Counted from the first letter of the stretch, positions 1 to 8,823 are shown. The stretch is DNA of 64,000 bases from Pseudoclavibacter sp. AY1F1 (GCF_002931075.1 NZ_PSTQ01000001.1:372001-436000), one strand, 5' to 3'. Notes: generated by a model from the letters alone, not told the origin. Program-made: numbers and translations.

Positions 1-69
1 GCCCCAACGCTACGACGCGAGAGGTCACGGCGCGCTCTCCAAGCTTCGGATTCTCTGTACGCTCGGAGC

Positions 70-1137
70 ATGGTCAAGCAGCGCAGTGCCCTCGAGCGCA
101 TCCCCGCGTACAAGCAGGGCGCCATGCCCAGCACCAGCGACGTCGTGAAGCTCTCCTCCAACGAGAACCCCTTCCCGCCACTCGCCTCGGTGCGGGAGGC
201 GGTCGCTGCCGAGCTCGAGCGCATCCACCTCTACCCGTCGATGGCCGCCCCCGAGCTCACCGCGCGCATCGCGGAGCTGCAGGGTGTCGAGCCGGAGAAC
301 ATCGTCTTCGGTGCGGGCTCCGTGGAAGTCGCGACGCAGCTCGTGCAGGCGAGCGCCGGGGAGGGCGACGAGGTCATGTTCGCCTGGCGCAGCTTCGAGG
401 CGTACCCGATCATCGCGATCGGAGCAGGCGCCACCCCCGTGCAGGTGCCCCTCACCGCCGACGAGCGCCACGACCTCGACGCAATGGCCGACGCCATCAC
501 CGACCAAACCGCCATCATCTTCGTCTGCAACCCCAACAATCCAACTGGCGCGACCCTGACCCACGCCGAGGTGCGCGCATTCCTGGGTCGCGTCCCAGAC
601 GACGTGCTGGTCGTCATCGACGAGGCCTACGAGCACTTCAACAGGCACGCGGACACCGCCATCGGCATCGACCTGTACCGCGAGTTCCCCAACGTCGCCG
701 TCCTGCACACCTTCTCTAAGGCCTACGGCCTCGCAGGCCTGCGCATTGGCTACGCCGTCGCCCAGGCAGACGTCGCCGCGAACCTCCGCAAGGTCGCCGT
801 CCCCTTCGCCGTCTCCGCCCTCGCCCAGACCGCCGCCGTCGCCTCACTCGACGCCGAAGCCGAGCTCGCCACCCGAATCGACGACATCGTCAGCGAACGC
901 GCCCACGTCACGGCAGAACTCCGAGCGCAAGGCTGGGACGTCAAAGACTCGCAGGCCAACTTCGTCTGGCTCCGGCTCGGCGACGACACCCAGCGCGTCG
1001 ACGCGGCGCTCACCGAGGCCGGCGTGCTCGCACGGGCATTCCCCGGCGAAGGCATCCGCATCACCATCGGCGCACCAGAAGCCAACCGCCGCGCACTCGC
1101 CGCGCTCGCGGGAGCACAAATGGAGGCACGACGATGA
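70..1137 (+). CDS. hisC: Histidinol-phosphate / aromatic aminotransferase (fold type I)
   Basis: PLP-dependent aminotransferase of 355 aa, normal length for HisC. Seen: SSNENP near the N-terminus, NPNNPTG at residues 154-160 and the Schiff-base lysine in SKAYGLAGLR (Lys217). In the family it transaminates imidazole-acetol phosphate with glutamate (histidine synthesis); actinobacterial relatives can instead act on phenylalanine or tyrosine (Pat type). No other histidine biosynthesis gene is adjacent, so the substrate is open. The ATG at 70 is the first good start, with a weak GGAG just before it. Its stop overlaps the next gene's start (ATGA), so the two are probably translationally coupled. 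Confidence 0.85.
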   Translation: MVKQRSALERIPAYKQGAMPSTSDVVKLSSNENPFPPLASVREAVAAELERIHLYPSMAAPELTARIAELQGVEPENIVFGAGSVEVATQLVQASAGEGDEVMFAWRSFEAYPIIAIGAGATPVQVPLTADERHDLDAMADAITDQTAIIFVCNPNNPTGATLTHAEVRAFLGRVPDDVLVVIDEAYEHFNRHADTAIGIDLYREFPNVAVLHTFSKAYGLAGLRIGYAVAQADVAANLRKVAVPFAVSALAQTAAVASLDAEAELATRIDDIVSERAHVTAELRAQGWDVKDSQANFVWLRLGDDTQRVDAALTEAGVLARAFPGEGIRITIGAPEANRRALAALAGAQMEARR

Positions 1138-2423
1138 GCACCTGGCGCATTCGAGATTTCCAGCCGACGGACATGGATGCTCTGCTCCGCCTCTGGGAGC
1201 AGCACCGCAGCTCCGGAACCGAGCCCGTGTACGGACTCAGCGAGGTCATCGCGTCGACGCGAAAGGACACCGCCGTCGTCGCCGTCGCGGGGGAGAAGAT
1301 CGTCGGTGTCGCTGTGGCTCGAGCGGCCCACGACCAGGGCTGGATCGTGTTCTTCGCGACGGATGACGAATGGCGCAGGCGCGGGATCGGCGGGGCGCTG
1401 CTCGCCTCTCTCGAGCAGCGCATGGCCCAGCACGGCCTCCAGAAGCTCACGATCCTCGTGCCGGACGAGCAGACGCAGGTCGGCGCGCTCACGAAGGCTG
1501 GCTTCGCTGACAAGCGGCACCTGCGCTACTTCGAGCGGGAGATCCGCGTCAAGCAGCAGGAGATGGTCGCGCTGCGGGAGCTCGGCGGACGTATTCTGCC
1601 CTCGGACCGCTGGGACGCGATCGGCGGCATGCAGCACGAGAAGGACGTGCTCGAGCGGCGCCTCGTGCTGCCGCTCAGCGACCCGGACCTCGCGGAGGAG
1701 TACGGCGTCGTACCGCCACGCGCGATCGTGCTCTTCGGCCCTCCTGGCACGGGCAAGACGACCTTCGCGAAGGGCATCGCCTCTCGCCTCGGCTGGCCGT
1801 TTGTCGAGGTCTTCCCGTCGCGCCTCTCCGCGTCGCCGCGCGGGCTCGCCGGTGAGCTTCGTGAAACCTTCGAGCAGGTCGAGTCGCTTGAGCACGCCGT
1901 CGTGTTCATCGACGAGGTTGAGGAGATCGCGTCGCACCGAGGTGGAGAGCCGCCGTCGCCTACGCAGGGCGTCACGAACGAACTCCTGAAGATCATCCCG
2001 GCGTTCCGGGAGAAGCCGGGACGCCTGCTTATCTGCGCCACGAATTTCATCCGCGCCCTCGACCAGGCGTTCCTGCGCCACGGCCGCTTCGACTACGTCA
2101 TCCCCATCGGGCTGCCGGACACCGCCGCGCGTCGGGCGATCTGGGAGCGCTACGTGCCCGAGTCGGTCAGCGACTCCGTCGACGTTCCCGCGCTGGTCGA
2201 CCAGACAAGCGGATACTCGCCGGCGGACATCGAGTTCGCCGCGCGCCGCGCCTCGCAGGTCGCCCTCGAGCGTGCAGTCGCGGCGAGAAACTCGGGAGAC
2301 GTGGTCCCGCTCGGGCCAACCACCGACGATTTCCTCGCTGCTATCGCATCCACTCGCACCACGGTCTCCTCCGAGGTCGAGCGTGAGTTCGAAGAGGACA
2401 TCTCCGCGATCGCCCGCGTGTAG
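1134..2423 (+). CDS. GNAT acetyltransferase-AAA+ ATPase fusion protein
   Basis: 429 aa with two clear parts. Residues 1-135 look like a GNAT acetyltransferase fold, with an acetyl-CoA loop RRRGIGGAL. The rest is an AAA+ ATPase of the FtsH/spastin type: Walker A GPPGTGKT at 202-209, Walker B VVFIDEVEE with Asp260/Glu261, sensor 1 in ICATNF, an arginine-finger-like RHGRFDY, and a GYSPADIEFAARRA helix as in the AAA lid. There is no protease or membrane part, so it may be a remodelling ATPase joined to an acetylating or acyl-sensing domain. The ATG overlaps the hisC stop by 4 nt. Substrate and role unknown. Confidence 0.85.
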   Translation: MSTWRIRDFQPTDMDALLRLWEQHRSSGTEPVYGLSEVIASTRKDTAVVAVAGEKIVGVAVARAAHDQGWIVFFATDDEWRRRGIGGALLASLEQRMAQHGLQKLTILVPDEQTQVGALTKAGFADKRHLRYFEREIRVKQQEMVALRELGGRILPSDRWDAIGGMQHEKDVLERRLVLPLSDPDLAEEYGVVPPRAIVLFGPPGTGKTTFAKGIASRLGWPFVEVFPSRLSASPRGLAGELRETFEQVESLEHAVVFIDEVEEIASHRGGEPPSPTQGVTNELLKIIPAFREKPGRLLICATNFIRALDQAFLRHGRFDYVIPIGLPDTAARRAIWERYVPESVSDSVDVPALVDQTSGYSPADIEFAARRASQVALERAVAARNSGDVVPLGPTTDDFLAAIASTRTTVSSEVEREFEEDISAIARV

Positions 2424-2433
2424 TCCGGGCTGG

Positions 2434-2513
2434 CTGTCCAACATCAGTGCAGGAACGTGCCGAACACCGCGTTTTCGGCGCCATGGGGCGAAAATTGCAC
2501 TGAAGTTGGACAG
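2434..2513. repeat. 80-nt interrupted palindromic unit
   Basis: Arms of 18 bp at 2434-2451 and 2496-2513 are reverse complements with one mismatch. They enclose a smaller dyad (GCCGAA...TTCGGC). The unit lies between the stop of the AAA gene and the terminator. It resembles a REP/MITE-type intergenic repeat or an extended RNA hairpin; no second copy was noticed in this window. Confidence 0.5.
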
Positions 2514-2544
2514 CGGCTGGCCGCGAAGCACCCCACCGGACGAA

Positions 2545-2581
2545 CACGAGGGGCCGGATGCGATGCATCCGGCCCCTCGTG
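2545..2581. terminator. Bidirectional terminator
   Basis: Perfect 17-bp stem (2545-2561 with 2565-2581) and a 3-nt loop between two convergent genes. It can serve the GNAT-AAA gene on + and the acidic protein gene on -. Confidence 0.8.
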
Positions 2582-2594
2582 TGTGCAGCTGAGG

Positions 2595-2969
2595 CTAGGC
2601 CTTCTGGGCTGCGGAGTCTTCGTCGTCCGAGGTGATGTCGAAGTCGTCGACCTCGTCGTCGCCCTCTGGGTCGAGCTCAGCCTCGACCTCGTCGAGATCG
2701 TCGTCGTCTTCTTCGAGTTCGCTCTCGATCTCGTCGATCCACTCGTCGAGGAGGTCCTCGGCGGCCTCGTCGTCTGCGGCGGTCTGCACCTCAAGGGTGC
2801 CGTCACCCCACAAGCGGGAGGAGACGCGGACGTCGTCGGTGTCCTCGACGGCGTCGTGTGCCTCGGTCTCGTACTCGTTGGCGATCTTCGCCGCTTCGTC
2901 TTCGGATTCGGCTTCGATGACGAGCGCCGAGACGACCTCGTATTTCAAGAGCACGGCGTAAGTAGGCAT
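2595..2969 (-). CDS. Small acidic protein of unknown function
   Basis: 124 aa. The first half (MPTYAVLLKYEVVSALVIEAESEDEA) reads as a beta-alpha fold; the second half is almost all Asp and Glu, ending AAQKA. The start at 2969 is chosen because GAGGAG lies 8 nt upstream and the preceding in-frame sequence is not protein-like. No known domain recognised. It is transcribed alone, convergent with the AAA gene and divergent from the nitrilase gene. Confidence 0.7.
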   Translation of the reverse strand: MPTYAVLLKYEVVSALVIEAESEDEAAKIANEYETEAHDAVEDTDDVRVSSRLWGDGTLEVQTAADDEAAEDLLDEWIDEIESELEEDDDDLDEVEAELDPEGDDEVDDFDITSDDEDSAAQKA

Positions 2970-3104
2970 TGGGCGACTCCTCGTGACTGCGAGCGCACCG
3001 CTCGCAGAATGAAGGTACTCGGGACGGTGCGCCCAGACAAGCTGGGGCCGGTGCGTCGCGAATGACACCTTGGTGAAGAGTTCCCCTCGCCGCCCTGCTC
3101 GCCG

Positions 3105-3110
3105 TAGGCT
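3105..3110 (+). promoter_or_regulatory. -10 box, leaderless-type promoter of the nitrilase gene
   Basis: TAGGCT ends 6 nt before the ATG at 3117, so transcription would start at or beside the start codon. No ribosome binding site precedes the ATG. Confidence 0.45.
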
Positions 3111-3116
3111 CGCGTC

Positions 3117-3986
3117 ATGCCAATCGATGCGCCAGCCCCCCGCGATGCGACCGCCGGCACTCGCGACGAGGCGAAGAAGCGCCCGCAGCTCGCAGTCGCC
3201 GTCGCTCAGTACGCGCCGGGCGGGGATGTCAAGGAGAACGAGCGACTGCTCCGCGAATACGTCGACATCGCGGCTCGACGCGGGGCCAAGCTCGTCGTCG
3301 TTCCCGAATACGCGAGCTTCTTCCTGCCTGACCTCGGCCCGGAACTCGTGCGGAATGCGCAGGGCCTCGACGGAGCGTTCGTGTCGCTCATGCGCTCGCT
3401 CGCCGTCGAGCACGGAGTCGCGATCGTCGCCGGGCTCGTGGCGACGTCCGAAGACCCGGAGCGCTTCGCGAACACGCTCGTGGCCGTCGACGCCAGTGGC
3501 GAGGTCGTGGCCGAGTACCGGAAGGTGCACCTCTACGATGCGTTCGGGGCCAAGGAGAGCGACTGGGTCGTTGCAGGCGCTACCTCCGCGCCACAGACCT
3601 TTGTGGTCGATGGCGTGCGGATCGGACTGCAGACCTGCTATGACCTGCGGTTCCCCGAGGTCTCGCGGAGGCTCGTGGATGCGGGGGCCGAACTCGTTGC
3701 CATCCCGGCCGAGTGGGTGCGCGGACCGCTCAAAGAGCACCACTGGACAACCCTGCTCGCGGCGCGCGCGATCGAGAACACCGTCTACTTCGCGGCCGCA
3801 GACCACCCGGCGCCCGTCGGCGTCGGCCACAGCTCGGTCATCGACCCTCGGGGGGTGACCCTCGCGGGGGGCGGCATCGACGCAGGGGTCTCCATCGCCT
3901 GGGTCTCACTCGATGTGCTCGACGCCGTGCGGAAGCAGAACCCTGCGCTTGAGCTGCGTCGCTACCGGGTCGTGCCGACCTCGTGA
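3117..3986 (+). CDS. Carbon-nitrogen hydrolase (nitrilase superfamily, omega-amidase-like)
   Basis: 289 aa with the full nitrilase triad: Glu64 in VPEYASF, Lys136 in YRKVHLYD and Cys174 in QTCYDLRFPE. The KVHLYD and CYDLRFPE contexts fit the branch containing omega-amidase (Nit2) and deaminated-glutathione amidase (Nit1), which hydrolyse alpha-keto amides in the cytosol. It is convergent with an aminotransferase gene only 10 bp away; glutamine-type transaminases and omega-amidases act in sequence in other organisms, so the pairing may be meaningful. Substrate not determinable from sequence. Confidence 0.8.
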   Translation: MPIDAPAPRDATAGTRDEAKKRPQLAVAVAQYAPGGDVKENERLLREYVDIAARRGAKLVVVPEYASFFLPDLGPELVRNAQGLDGAFVSLMRSLAVEHGVAIVAGLVATSEDPERFANTLVAVDASGEVVAEYRKVHLYDAFGAKESDWVVAGATSAPQTFVVDGVRIGLQTCYDLRFPEVSRRLVDAGAELVAIPAEWVRGPLKEHHWTTLLAARAIENTVYFAAADHPAPVGVGHSSVIDPRGVTLAGGGIDAGVSIAWVSLDVLDAVRKQNPALELRRYRVVPTS

Positions 3987-3996
3987 GTCAGCGCAG

Positions 3997-5202
3997 CTAG
4001 CGGCTGAGTTCGCCGAGCCTGTCGAGCCTGCGCATGCCTTCCTCGAGCACGGCGTCGCTCTTGCAGAAGGCGAAGCGCACGAGGGAGCGGTAGTCGCCCT
4101 GTCTCTCCGGCGTGCAGAGGGCGGCGACTGGGATGCCGACGACCCCGATCTCGCGGGGGAGCCGCCGGCACAGCTCGGTCGCGTCCGTGTAGCCGATGCT
4201 CGCGGCGTCGGCGATCGCGAAGTAGCCAGCCGCCGGGGTCGCGGTCTCGAGGCCGCGGCTGCGCAGCGCTGTGACCAGGAGGTCCCGCTTGGCCCGCAGT
4301 CGGTCACGTTCCTCTTGGTATCGTGCGGCTGGCAGACGCAAGCCGACGGCGACGGCGGGCTGAAACGGTCCGCTGCCGACGTAGCTCAGGTACTGCTTGA
4401 CGGCGAGGACTGCCTCGATCAGGGCCGCGGGTCCCGTCACCCACCCCACTTTCCAGCCGGTCACGCTGAAGGTCTTCCCTGCGGAGCCGATGCTGAGCGT
4501 GCGCGAGGCGGCGCCGGGCAGGCTGGCGATCGCGATGTGCTCGCCGTCGAAGGCGAGGTGTTCGTAGACCTCGTCGGTGACGATGATCGCGTCGTGGCGG
4601 GCCGCGAGCTCGACAACAAGCTCCAGCGTTTCGCGGGGGAGGACCGCCCCCGTGGGGTTGTGTGGCGTGTTGACGATGATGAGTCTGGTGCGGTCGGTGA
4701 CCGCCCTCCTGAGCTCGTCGTGGTCGGGCCTGAATGTCGGCCATCGGAGCGGGACCGTCACGAGCCGTGCATCCGCCAGGTGGGCGAGAGCACCGTACGC
4801 GTCGTAGTGGGGTTCGAGGACAACGATGTCCTCACCCGGTTCGACGAGGCCGAGCACTGTCGCTGCCAGAGCTTCGGTCGCGCCGACGGTGACCAGCACC
4901 TCCCGGTCGGGATCGAGTGTGACACCGCGGAAGCGGAGCTGGTGCTCGGCGATCGCCGAACGGAGGTCAGCAGTGCCCCTGGGCGGCGGGTACTGGTTCT
5001 CGCCCCGGGAGATGGCGTCGACCGCCTCTTCGAGCAGCTCCTTCGGCCCCGAATAGTCGGGGAAACCCTGCCCGAGGTTCACTGCGCCGGTTGCGCGTGC
5101 GAGCTCGCTCATCTCGCCGAACACCGTGCCTTGCAGCTCACCACTTGAGGAGAGAAGGCCAGCCCCTTGGGCTGCCCGAAGCCACGGTCCGTCTCTGCGC
5201 AT
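3997..5202 (-). CDS. Class I/II aminotransferase (kynurenine/glutamine/DapC type)
   Basis: 401 aa PLP enzyme: NTPHNPTG at 178-185, Asp210 in TDEVYE, Schiff-base Lys243 in SAGKTFSVTGWK and the NLGQGFPD N-terminal signature. This signature is typical of kynurenine/glutamine transaminases and of succinyl-diaminopimelate aminotransferases; sequence alone does not separate these. Start ATG at 5202. It faces the omega-amidase-like gene and ends 10 bp from it, with no visible terminator between them. Confidence 0.8.
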   Translation of the reverse strand: MRRDGPWLRAAQGAGLLSSSGELQGTVFGEMSELARATGAVNLGQGFPDYSGPKELLEEAVDAISRGENQYPPPRGTADLRSAIAEHQLRFRGVTLDPDREVLVTVGATEALAATVLGLVEPGEDIVVLEPHYDAYGALAHLADARLVTVPLRWPTFRPDHDELRRAVTDRTRLIIVNTPHNPTGAVLPRETLELVVELAARHDAIIVTDEVYEHLAFDGEHIAIASLPGAASRTLSIGSAGKTFSVTGWKVGWVTGPAALIEAVLAVKQYLSYVGSGPFQPAVAVGLRLPAARYQEERDRLRAKRDLLVTALRSRGLETATPAAGYFAIADAASIGYTDATELCRRLPREIGVVGIPVAALCTPERQGDYRSLVRFAFCKSDAVLEEGMRRLDRLGELSR

Positions 5203-5289
5203 GCATCCAGTCTGTCACCGGCCGAGTCACGATCGAATCTCGAACCGCGACGTGCCGACGAAACCAGAGCGTTCACTCCGTCCGCTCCC

Positions 5290-5295
5290 TAGACT
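5290..5295 (+). promoter_or_regulatory. -10 box upstream of the HtrA-like protease gene
   Basis: TAGACT lies 47 nt before the ATG, giving a short leader that carries an AGGA ribosome binding site (GTCAGGATCCAC-ATG). Confidence 0.4.
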
Positions 5296-5342
5296 GACGC
5301 CACGGATGCGCCTCGACGCATCGAGCGAACGTCAGGATCCAC

Positions 5343-6659
5343 ATGCTCGACTCACCACCCGCTGCGGGCGCCGACGCGAACAGCGCACAGGCGCACGTGA
5401 ATGGTGCGCCGGTGGAGGAGCAGGGTCGCCATCGGGCGGGGGCGCACCTGCACTCCATCCACGACGACGCACCGGTAGTCACGCGACGTACCGGCCTCCT
5501 CGTCGTCGCGGGTGTCGCCGTCGTCGCGGCGGTTATCGGCGGACTCAGCGGTGCGTTCATCACCGCCAACGTCATCGGAGAGCCCAACACGGACGCTCAG
5601 CGGCTGACGCAGCCGCTTGGTTCGCCAAGCGAGCCGACAGCTCCGCTCCCGGGCGAGGCGAGCGCGGCCATCGCCTCGGCGGCGGCCAGCGTCGTCACGC
5701 TCACCGTGTCCACCCCGACCCGCACAGAGACCGGGTCAGCGGTTGTGTACTCGGGTGATGGGCTTGTCATCACCAACGCGCACGTCGTCACCCTCGACGG
5801 CACGGTCTCGGATGCGCAGATCACGGCGACGACCAGCGACGGGCGGGTCTTCGCGACGAGCCGCGTGGGTCTCGACGTGCTCGCCGACGTGGCTGTGCTC
5901 AGGTTGACAAGCGCAAACGGCTTGCAGCCCGCGACGTTCGCCGACTCCGACCAGCTGATCGTCGGGCAGTCGACCATCGTGCTCGGCGCGCCGCTCGGGC
6001 TTGCAGGGACTGCCACGACCGGTGTTGTCTCGGCCGTGAACCGCAGCATCGAGATCGCGTCAGCGGCCGTCCCGCCGACGGTCGACGAGAACGCTGCGAC
6101 GGACTCGCCGCTCAGCTCGACAACGGACCCCGGAAAGAGCATCGTCCAGCTGCCGGTCGTCCAGACGGATGCGGCCATCAACCCTGGCAACTCCGGTGGG
6201 GCGATGCTCAACGCGAAGGGTGAGGTCATCGGCATCAACGTGGCCATCGCGGGCACGAAGTCGGGTGGCCAGGGTCAGGCGGCCTCGAGCGGCAGCATCG
6301 GACTCGGCTTCGCGATTCCCGCCAATTACGCAGTGCAGATCGCGGCGCAGCTCGCCGAAGGGCAGACGCCGACGCACGGCGCGCTCGGCGCGACGGTCCG
6401 TAACGCCGCGACTGTCGCGACGAGCAGTCAGAGCATCGTGGGTGCTTACGTCGATAGCGTCGTAGAGAACGGCGCCGCCTCCCTCGCGGGTCTGCGCCGT
6501 GGCGACATCGTGACCTACATCGGGACCATCCCGGTGTCGAACGCCAACGACCTCATCGCGCACGTGCGTGTCTACGAGGCCGGGGAGGATGCGACGCTGA
6601 CGGTGGTTCGCCAGGGCGAGGTCATCGAGGTCGAAGTCTCGCTCGACGCGGCCGCCTAG
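5343..6659 (+). CDS. HtrA/DegP-like membrane-anchored serine protease with PDZ domain
   Basis: 438 aa. Cytoplasmic N-terminal 50 residues, one transmembrane helix (about 51-78), then an extracytoplasmic trypsin-like domain with His147 (TNAHVV), Asp182 (ADVAVL) and Ser284 (NPGNSGG). A C-terminal PDZ domain spans about 350-430 (GAYVDSVVENGAA, GLRRGDIV). HtrA-family proteases handle misfolded or damaged envelope proteins. A roughly 25-residue insert rich in Ser, Thr and Asp (about 243-268) precedes the Ser loop. Monocistronic by context. Confidence 0.9.
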   Translation: MLDSPPAAGADANSAQAHVNGAPVEEQGRHRAGAHLHSIHDDAPVVTRRTGLLVVAGVAVVAAVIGGLSGAFITANVIGEPNTDAQRLTQPLGSPSEPTAPLPGEASAAIASAAASVVTLTVSTPTRTETGSAVVYSGDGLVITNAHVVTLDGTVSDAQITATTSDGRVFATSRVGLDVLADVAVLRLTSANGLQPATFADSDQLIVGQSTIVLGAPLGLAGTATTGVVSAVNRSIEIASAAVPPTVDENAATDSPLSSTTDPGKSIVQLPVVQTDAAINPGNSGGAMLNAKGEVIGINVAIAGTKSGGQGQAASSGSIGLGFAIPANYAVQIAAQLAEGQTPTHGALGATVRNAATVATSSQSIVGAYVDSVVENGAASLAGLRRGDIVTYIGTIPVSNANDLIAHVRVYEAGEDATLTVVRQGEVIEVEVSLDAAA

Positions 6660-6676
6660 GAATCTTCGCCGAATCC

Positions 6677-6799
6677 GGTGTCCTGTTTCTTGTCTTTCCC
6701 GCGGGTGAGGGCGAGTGGGACGCGGAGGAAGGGGACCTACTCGGAGGTGTCCTGTTTCTTGTCTTTCCCGCGGGTGAGGGCGAGAGGGACGCGGAAGAA
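6677..6799. repeat. 54-bp tandem direct repeat at the 3' end of the EcsC gene
   Basis: Copies at 6677-6730 and 6746-6799 differ at two positions and are offset by 69 bp (23 codons). Read on the minus strand, both encode the same FxRVPLALTRGKDKKQDT end, so the segment beyond the present stop is a duplicated C-terminal coding piece. Confidence 0.85.
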
Positions 6800-7633
6800 T
6801 GAAAACGGCCCCCGCGTGAGCGCCTTGTGTTCGTCTCCGCCGTCGCTCTTCGGGGCCGCGTACTTCGGGTGCAGCTCGATGGGGAAGCTGGCTGGCGCGA
6901 CGCCGAACGCTTCGCGTGACGTGCGCACGACTTCGTGGCTGAGCATCCGGTTGCCTGCCCCGCCGATGACGGCGCCGATGCCGAACGGGACGAGCCGTCC
7001 GACGGTGCTTGCCGACTGCCGCACGACGAATCGCTTGAGGAACATCGACTGGATGCGACCGGACAGTTCGCCGACCATGGCGCGCGGCAGGCTCTTGGTG
7101 ACGATCTCACCCCAGAACACTTGCTTCGTTGGGCCTTTCCCGAAGGCCTGACCGGCGAACTGCTGGATCAGGTTTTTGCTCGCCTTGCCGAGCATGAGCG
7201 ACTGGATGAGCGTCCGCGCGCGGACGGGGTCGGAGATTGGGAGACCGTGGATCTCGGCGACGGCCTGCCCGAAGAGCGAGGTCATCTCGAGGAAGCCGGC
7301 GGTCTCGACGCCGGTTACGGCAAGTGAAGCCGCGGTTCCTACACCGGGAACCATGGCGGCGGCGCCGGCCGCTCCACCGCTCACGGTGGTCGCGTTGAGG
7401 TACTGCTGCTCGATCTTCTTGATGAGCTCACTTGGGGTCGCATCCGGGTACTTGCCTCGGAGGATGCGGATCTGCCGCACCACGATCGGGCGCTGGATCG
7501 CCATGAGGCGGTCGAGCCAGATCTTGTCTTGCTCGCCCGCCGCTGCGTTGTGCTGCTGGTCGCGCGGGGGGAGGGGAGCGTAGGTCGTCGCGTCTGCTGC
7601 CTCGTCGTAGCGCTGCGTACTGGAATCGGACAC
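6737..7633 (-). CDS. EcsC family protein
   Basis: 298 aa, with a glycine/alanine-rich hydrophobic centre (SGGAAGAAAMVPGVGTAASLAVTG) and the ALMLGKASKNLI region typical of EcsC-like proteins. The family is named after a gene linked to the Bacillus ABC transporter Ecs, and its biochemical role is unknown. Start is GTG at 7633 with AGGAGG 4 nt upstream. Divergent from an ABC exporter operon. The 3' end carries a partial tandem duplication. Confidence 0.7.
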   Translation of the reverse strand: MSDSSTQRYDEAADATTYAPLPPRDQQHNAAAGEQDKIWLDRLMAIQRPIVVRQIRILRGKYPDATPSELIKKIEQQYLNATTVSGGAAGAAAMVPGVGTAASLAVTGVETAGFLEMTSLFGQAVAEIHGLPISDPVRARTLIQSLMLGKASKNLIQQFAGQAFGKGPTKQVFWGEIVTKSLPRAMVGELSGRIQSMFLKRFVVRQSASTVGRLVPFGIGAVIGGAGNRMLSHEVVRTSREAFGVAPASFPIELHPKYAAPKSDGGDEHKALTRGPFSFFRVPLALTRGKDKKQDTSE

Positions 7634-7752
7634 TGGACCTCCTCGTGATGGCGTCGCCCTCGGCTTCGCAGTGGGCGACGCGAGCAGTGTATGAGGACAC
7701 GCCTGGGGAGAGCTTGGAGCGTGCCCGTCGGCGCGGCAGGCCGGATCGTTGG

Positions 7753-7758
7753 TACGGT
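7753..7758 (+). promoter_or_regulatory. -10 box of the ABC exporter operon
   Basis: TACGGT ends 6 nt before the ATG at 7765; leaderless-type arrangement. Confidence 0.35.
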
Positions 7759-7764
7759 TGAGTG

Positions 7765-8823
7765 ATGTCTTCGAAGAGCTCAGACGTCGGCGATGGCGCT
7801 GCCGACGATGTGAACGAGAGTGCTGCCAGCCCCGACGTACCGGAGGGCGACGCGAGTCGTCCCCAGCCGATCATGGTCGAGGCGATCGTCGTCGACGACA
7901 CCGTGACCGTCTCGTCCCTCGCGGAGGAGGAGGAGGCTGCGGCGCAGGAGTCTGGCCTCCCAGCCGCGGTCCGAAACCCGGTGCTGGGCGCCGCTACGGC
8001 TGAGGGTCTCTCAACGATGACCCCGGTCACGCGCGTGACGGAGGCCCCCGATCGCGAGCTCGGCGACACAGTGCTGTCGGTCACGGGCCTCACGAAGCGC
8101 TTCGGTGCCGATGTTGCGGTCAACGACGTCACCTTTGAGGTGCGCCGCGGGTCGTTCACGGGCATCGTGGGACCGAACGGTGCAGGCAAGACGACGACCT
8201 TATCGATGGCGACTGGGCTGCTCAAGCCGACGAGCGGCACCGTCGAGGTGCTCGGCCTCGATGTCTGGAAGAACCCGAAAGCGGCGCACCCGCACATCGG
8301 CATCCTTCCCGACCGTTTGCGCCTGTTCGATCAGCTCACTGGCGGACAGCTCCTCTACTACTCGGGCCTCCTTCGTGGGCTCTCGCCGGCTGACTCCCGA
8401 TCCCGCACAGAGTCGCTTGTGCACGCCTTCGAGCTGGAGTCCGCGGCGAACCGTCTTGTTGTCGACTACTCGGCGGGCATGACGAAGAAGATCTCGCTGG
8501 CTGCCGCGCTCATCCACTCGCCTGAGTTGCTCGTGCTGGACGAGCCATTCGACACGATCGACCCCGTGTCGGCGGGCCAGCTCATCGACATCCTTCTCGA
8601 GTATGTGCAGCGCGGAGGAACCGTGCTGCTTTCGAGCCACAGCATGGACCTCGTGCAGCGCGTCTGCGACCACGTCGCCGTGATCGTGCGTGGCGAGCTC
8701 CTCGCCTCCGGCACTGTCAGCGACGTGCGCGGCAGCATCACGCTTGAAGAACGCTTCCGCGACCTCGTTCGCGGCACGCCACAGATGGAGGGGCTGGATT
8801 GGCTGGACATCTCCTTCAACTGA
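7765..8823 (+). CDS. ABC transporter ATP-binding protein with acidic N-terminal extension
   Basis: 352 aa from ATG 7765 (a GTG lies one codon upstream). Residues 1-about 100 are an acidic low-complexity extension absent from most ABC ATPases. The ATPase core follows: Walker A GPNGAGKT (136-143), signature YSAGMTKK, Walker B LLVLDEPFDTIDP and H-loop SSHSMD. The atypical signature (SAGM rather than SGGQ) is common in ABC-2 type exporters. Its 3' end overlaps the permease gene by 25 bp, so the two form one unit. Substrate unknown. Confidence 0.85.
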   Translation: MSSKSSDVGDGAADDVNESAASPDVPEGDASRPQPIMVEAIVVDDTVTVSSLAEEEEAAAQESGLPAAVRNPVLGAATAEGLSTMTPVTRVTEAPDRELGDTVLSVTGLTKRFGADVAVNDVTFEVRRGSFTGIVGPNGAGKTTTLSMATGLLKPTSGTVEVLGLDVWKNPKAAHPHIGILPDRLRLFDQLTGGQLLYYSGLLRGLSPADSRSRTESLVHAFELESAANRLVVDYSAGMTKKISLAAALIHSPELLVLDEPFDTIDPVSAGQLIDILLEYVQRGGTVLLSSHSMDLVQRVCDHVAVIVRGELLASGTVSDVRGSITLEERFRDLVRGTPQMEGLDWLDISFN

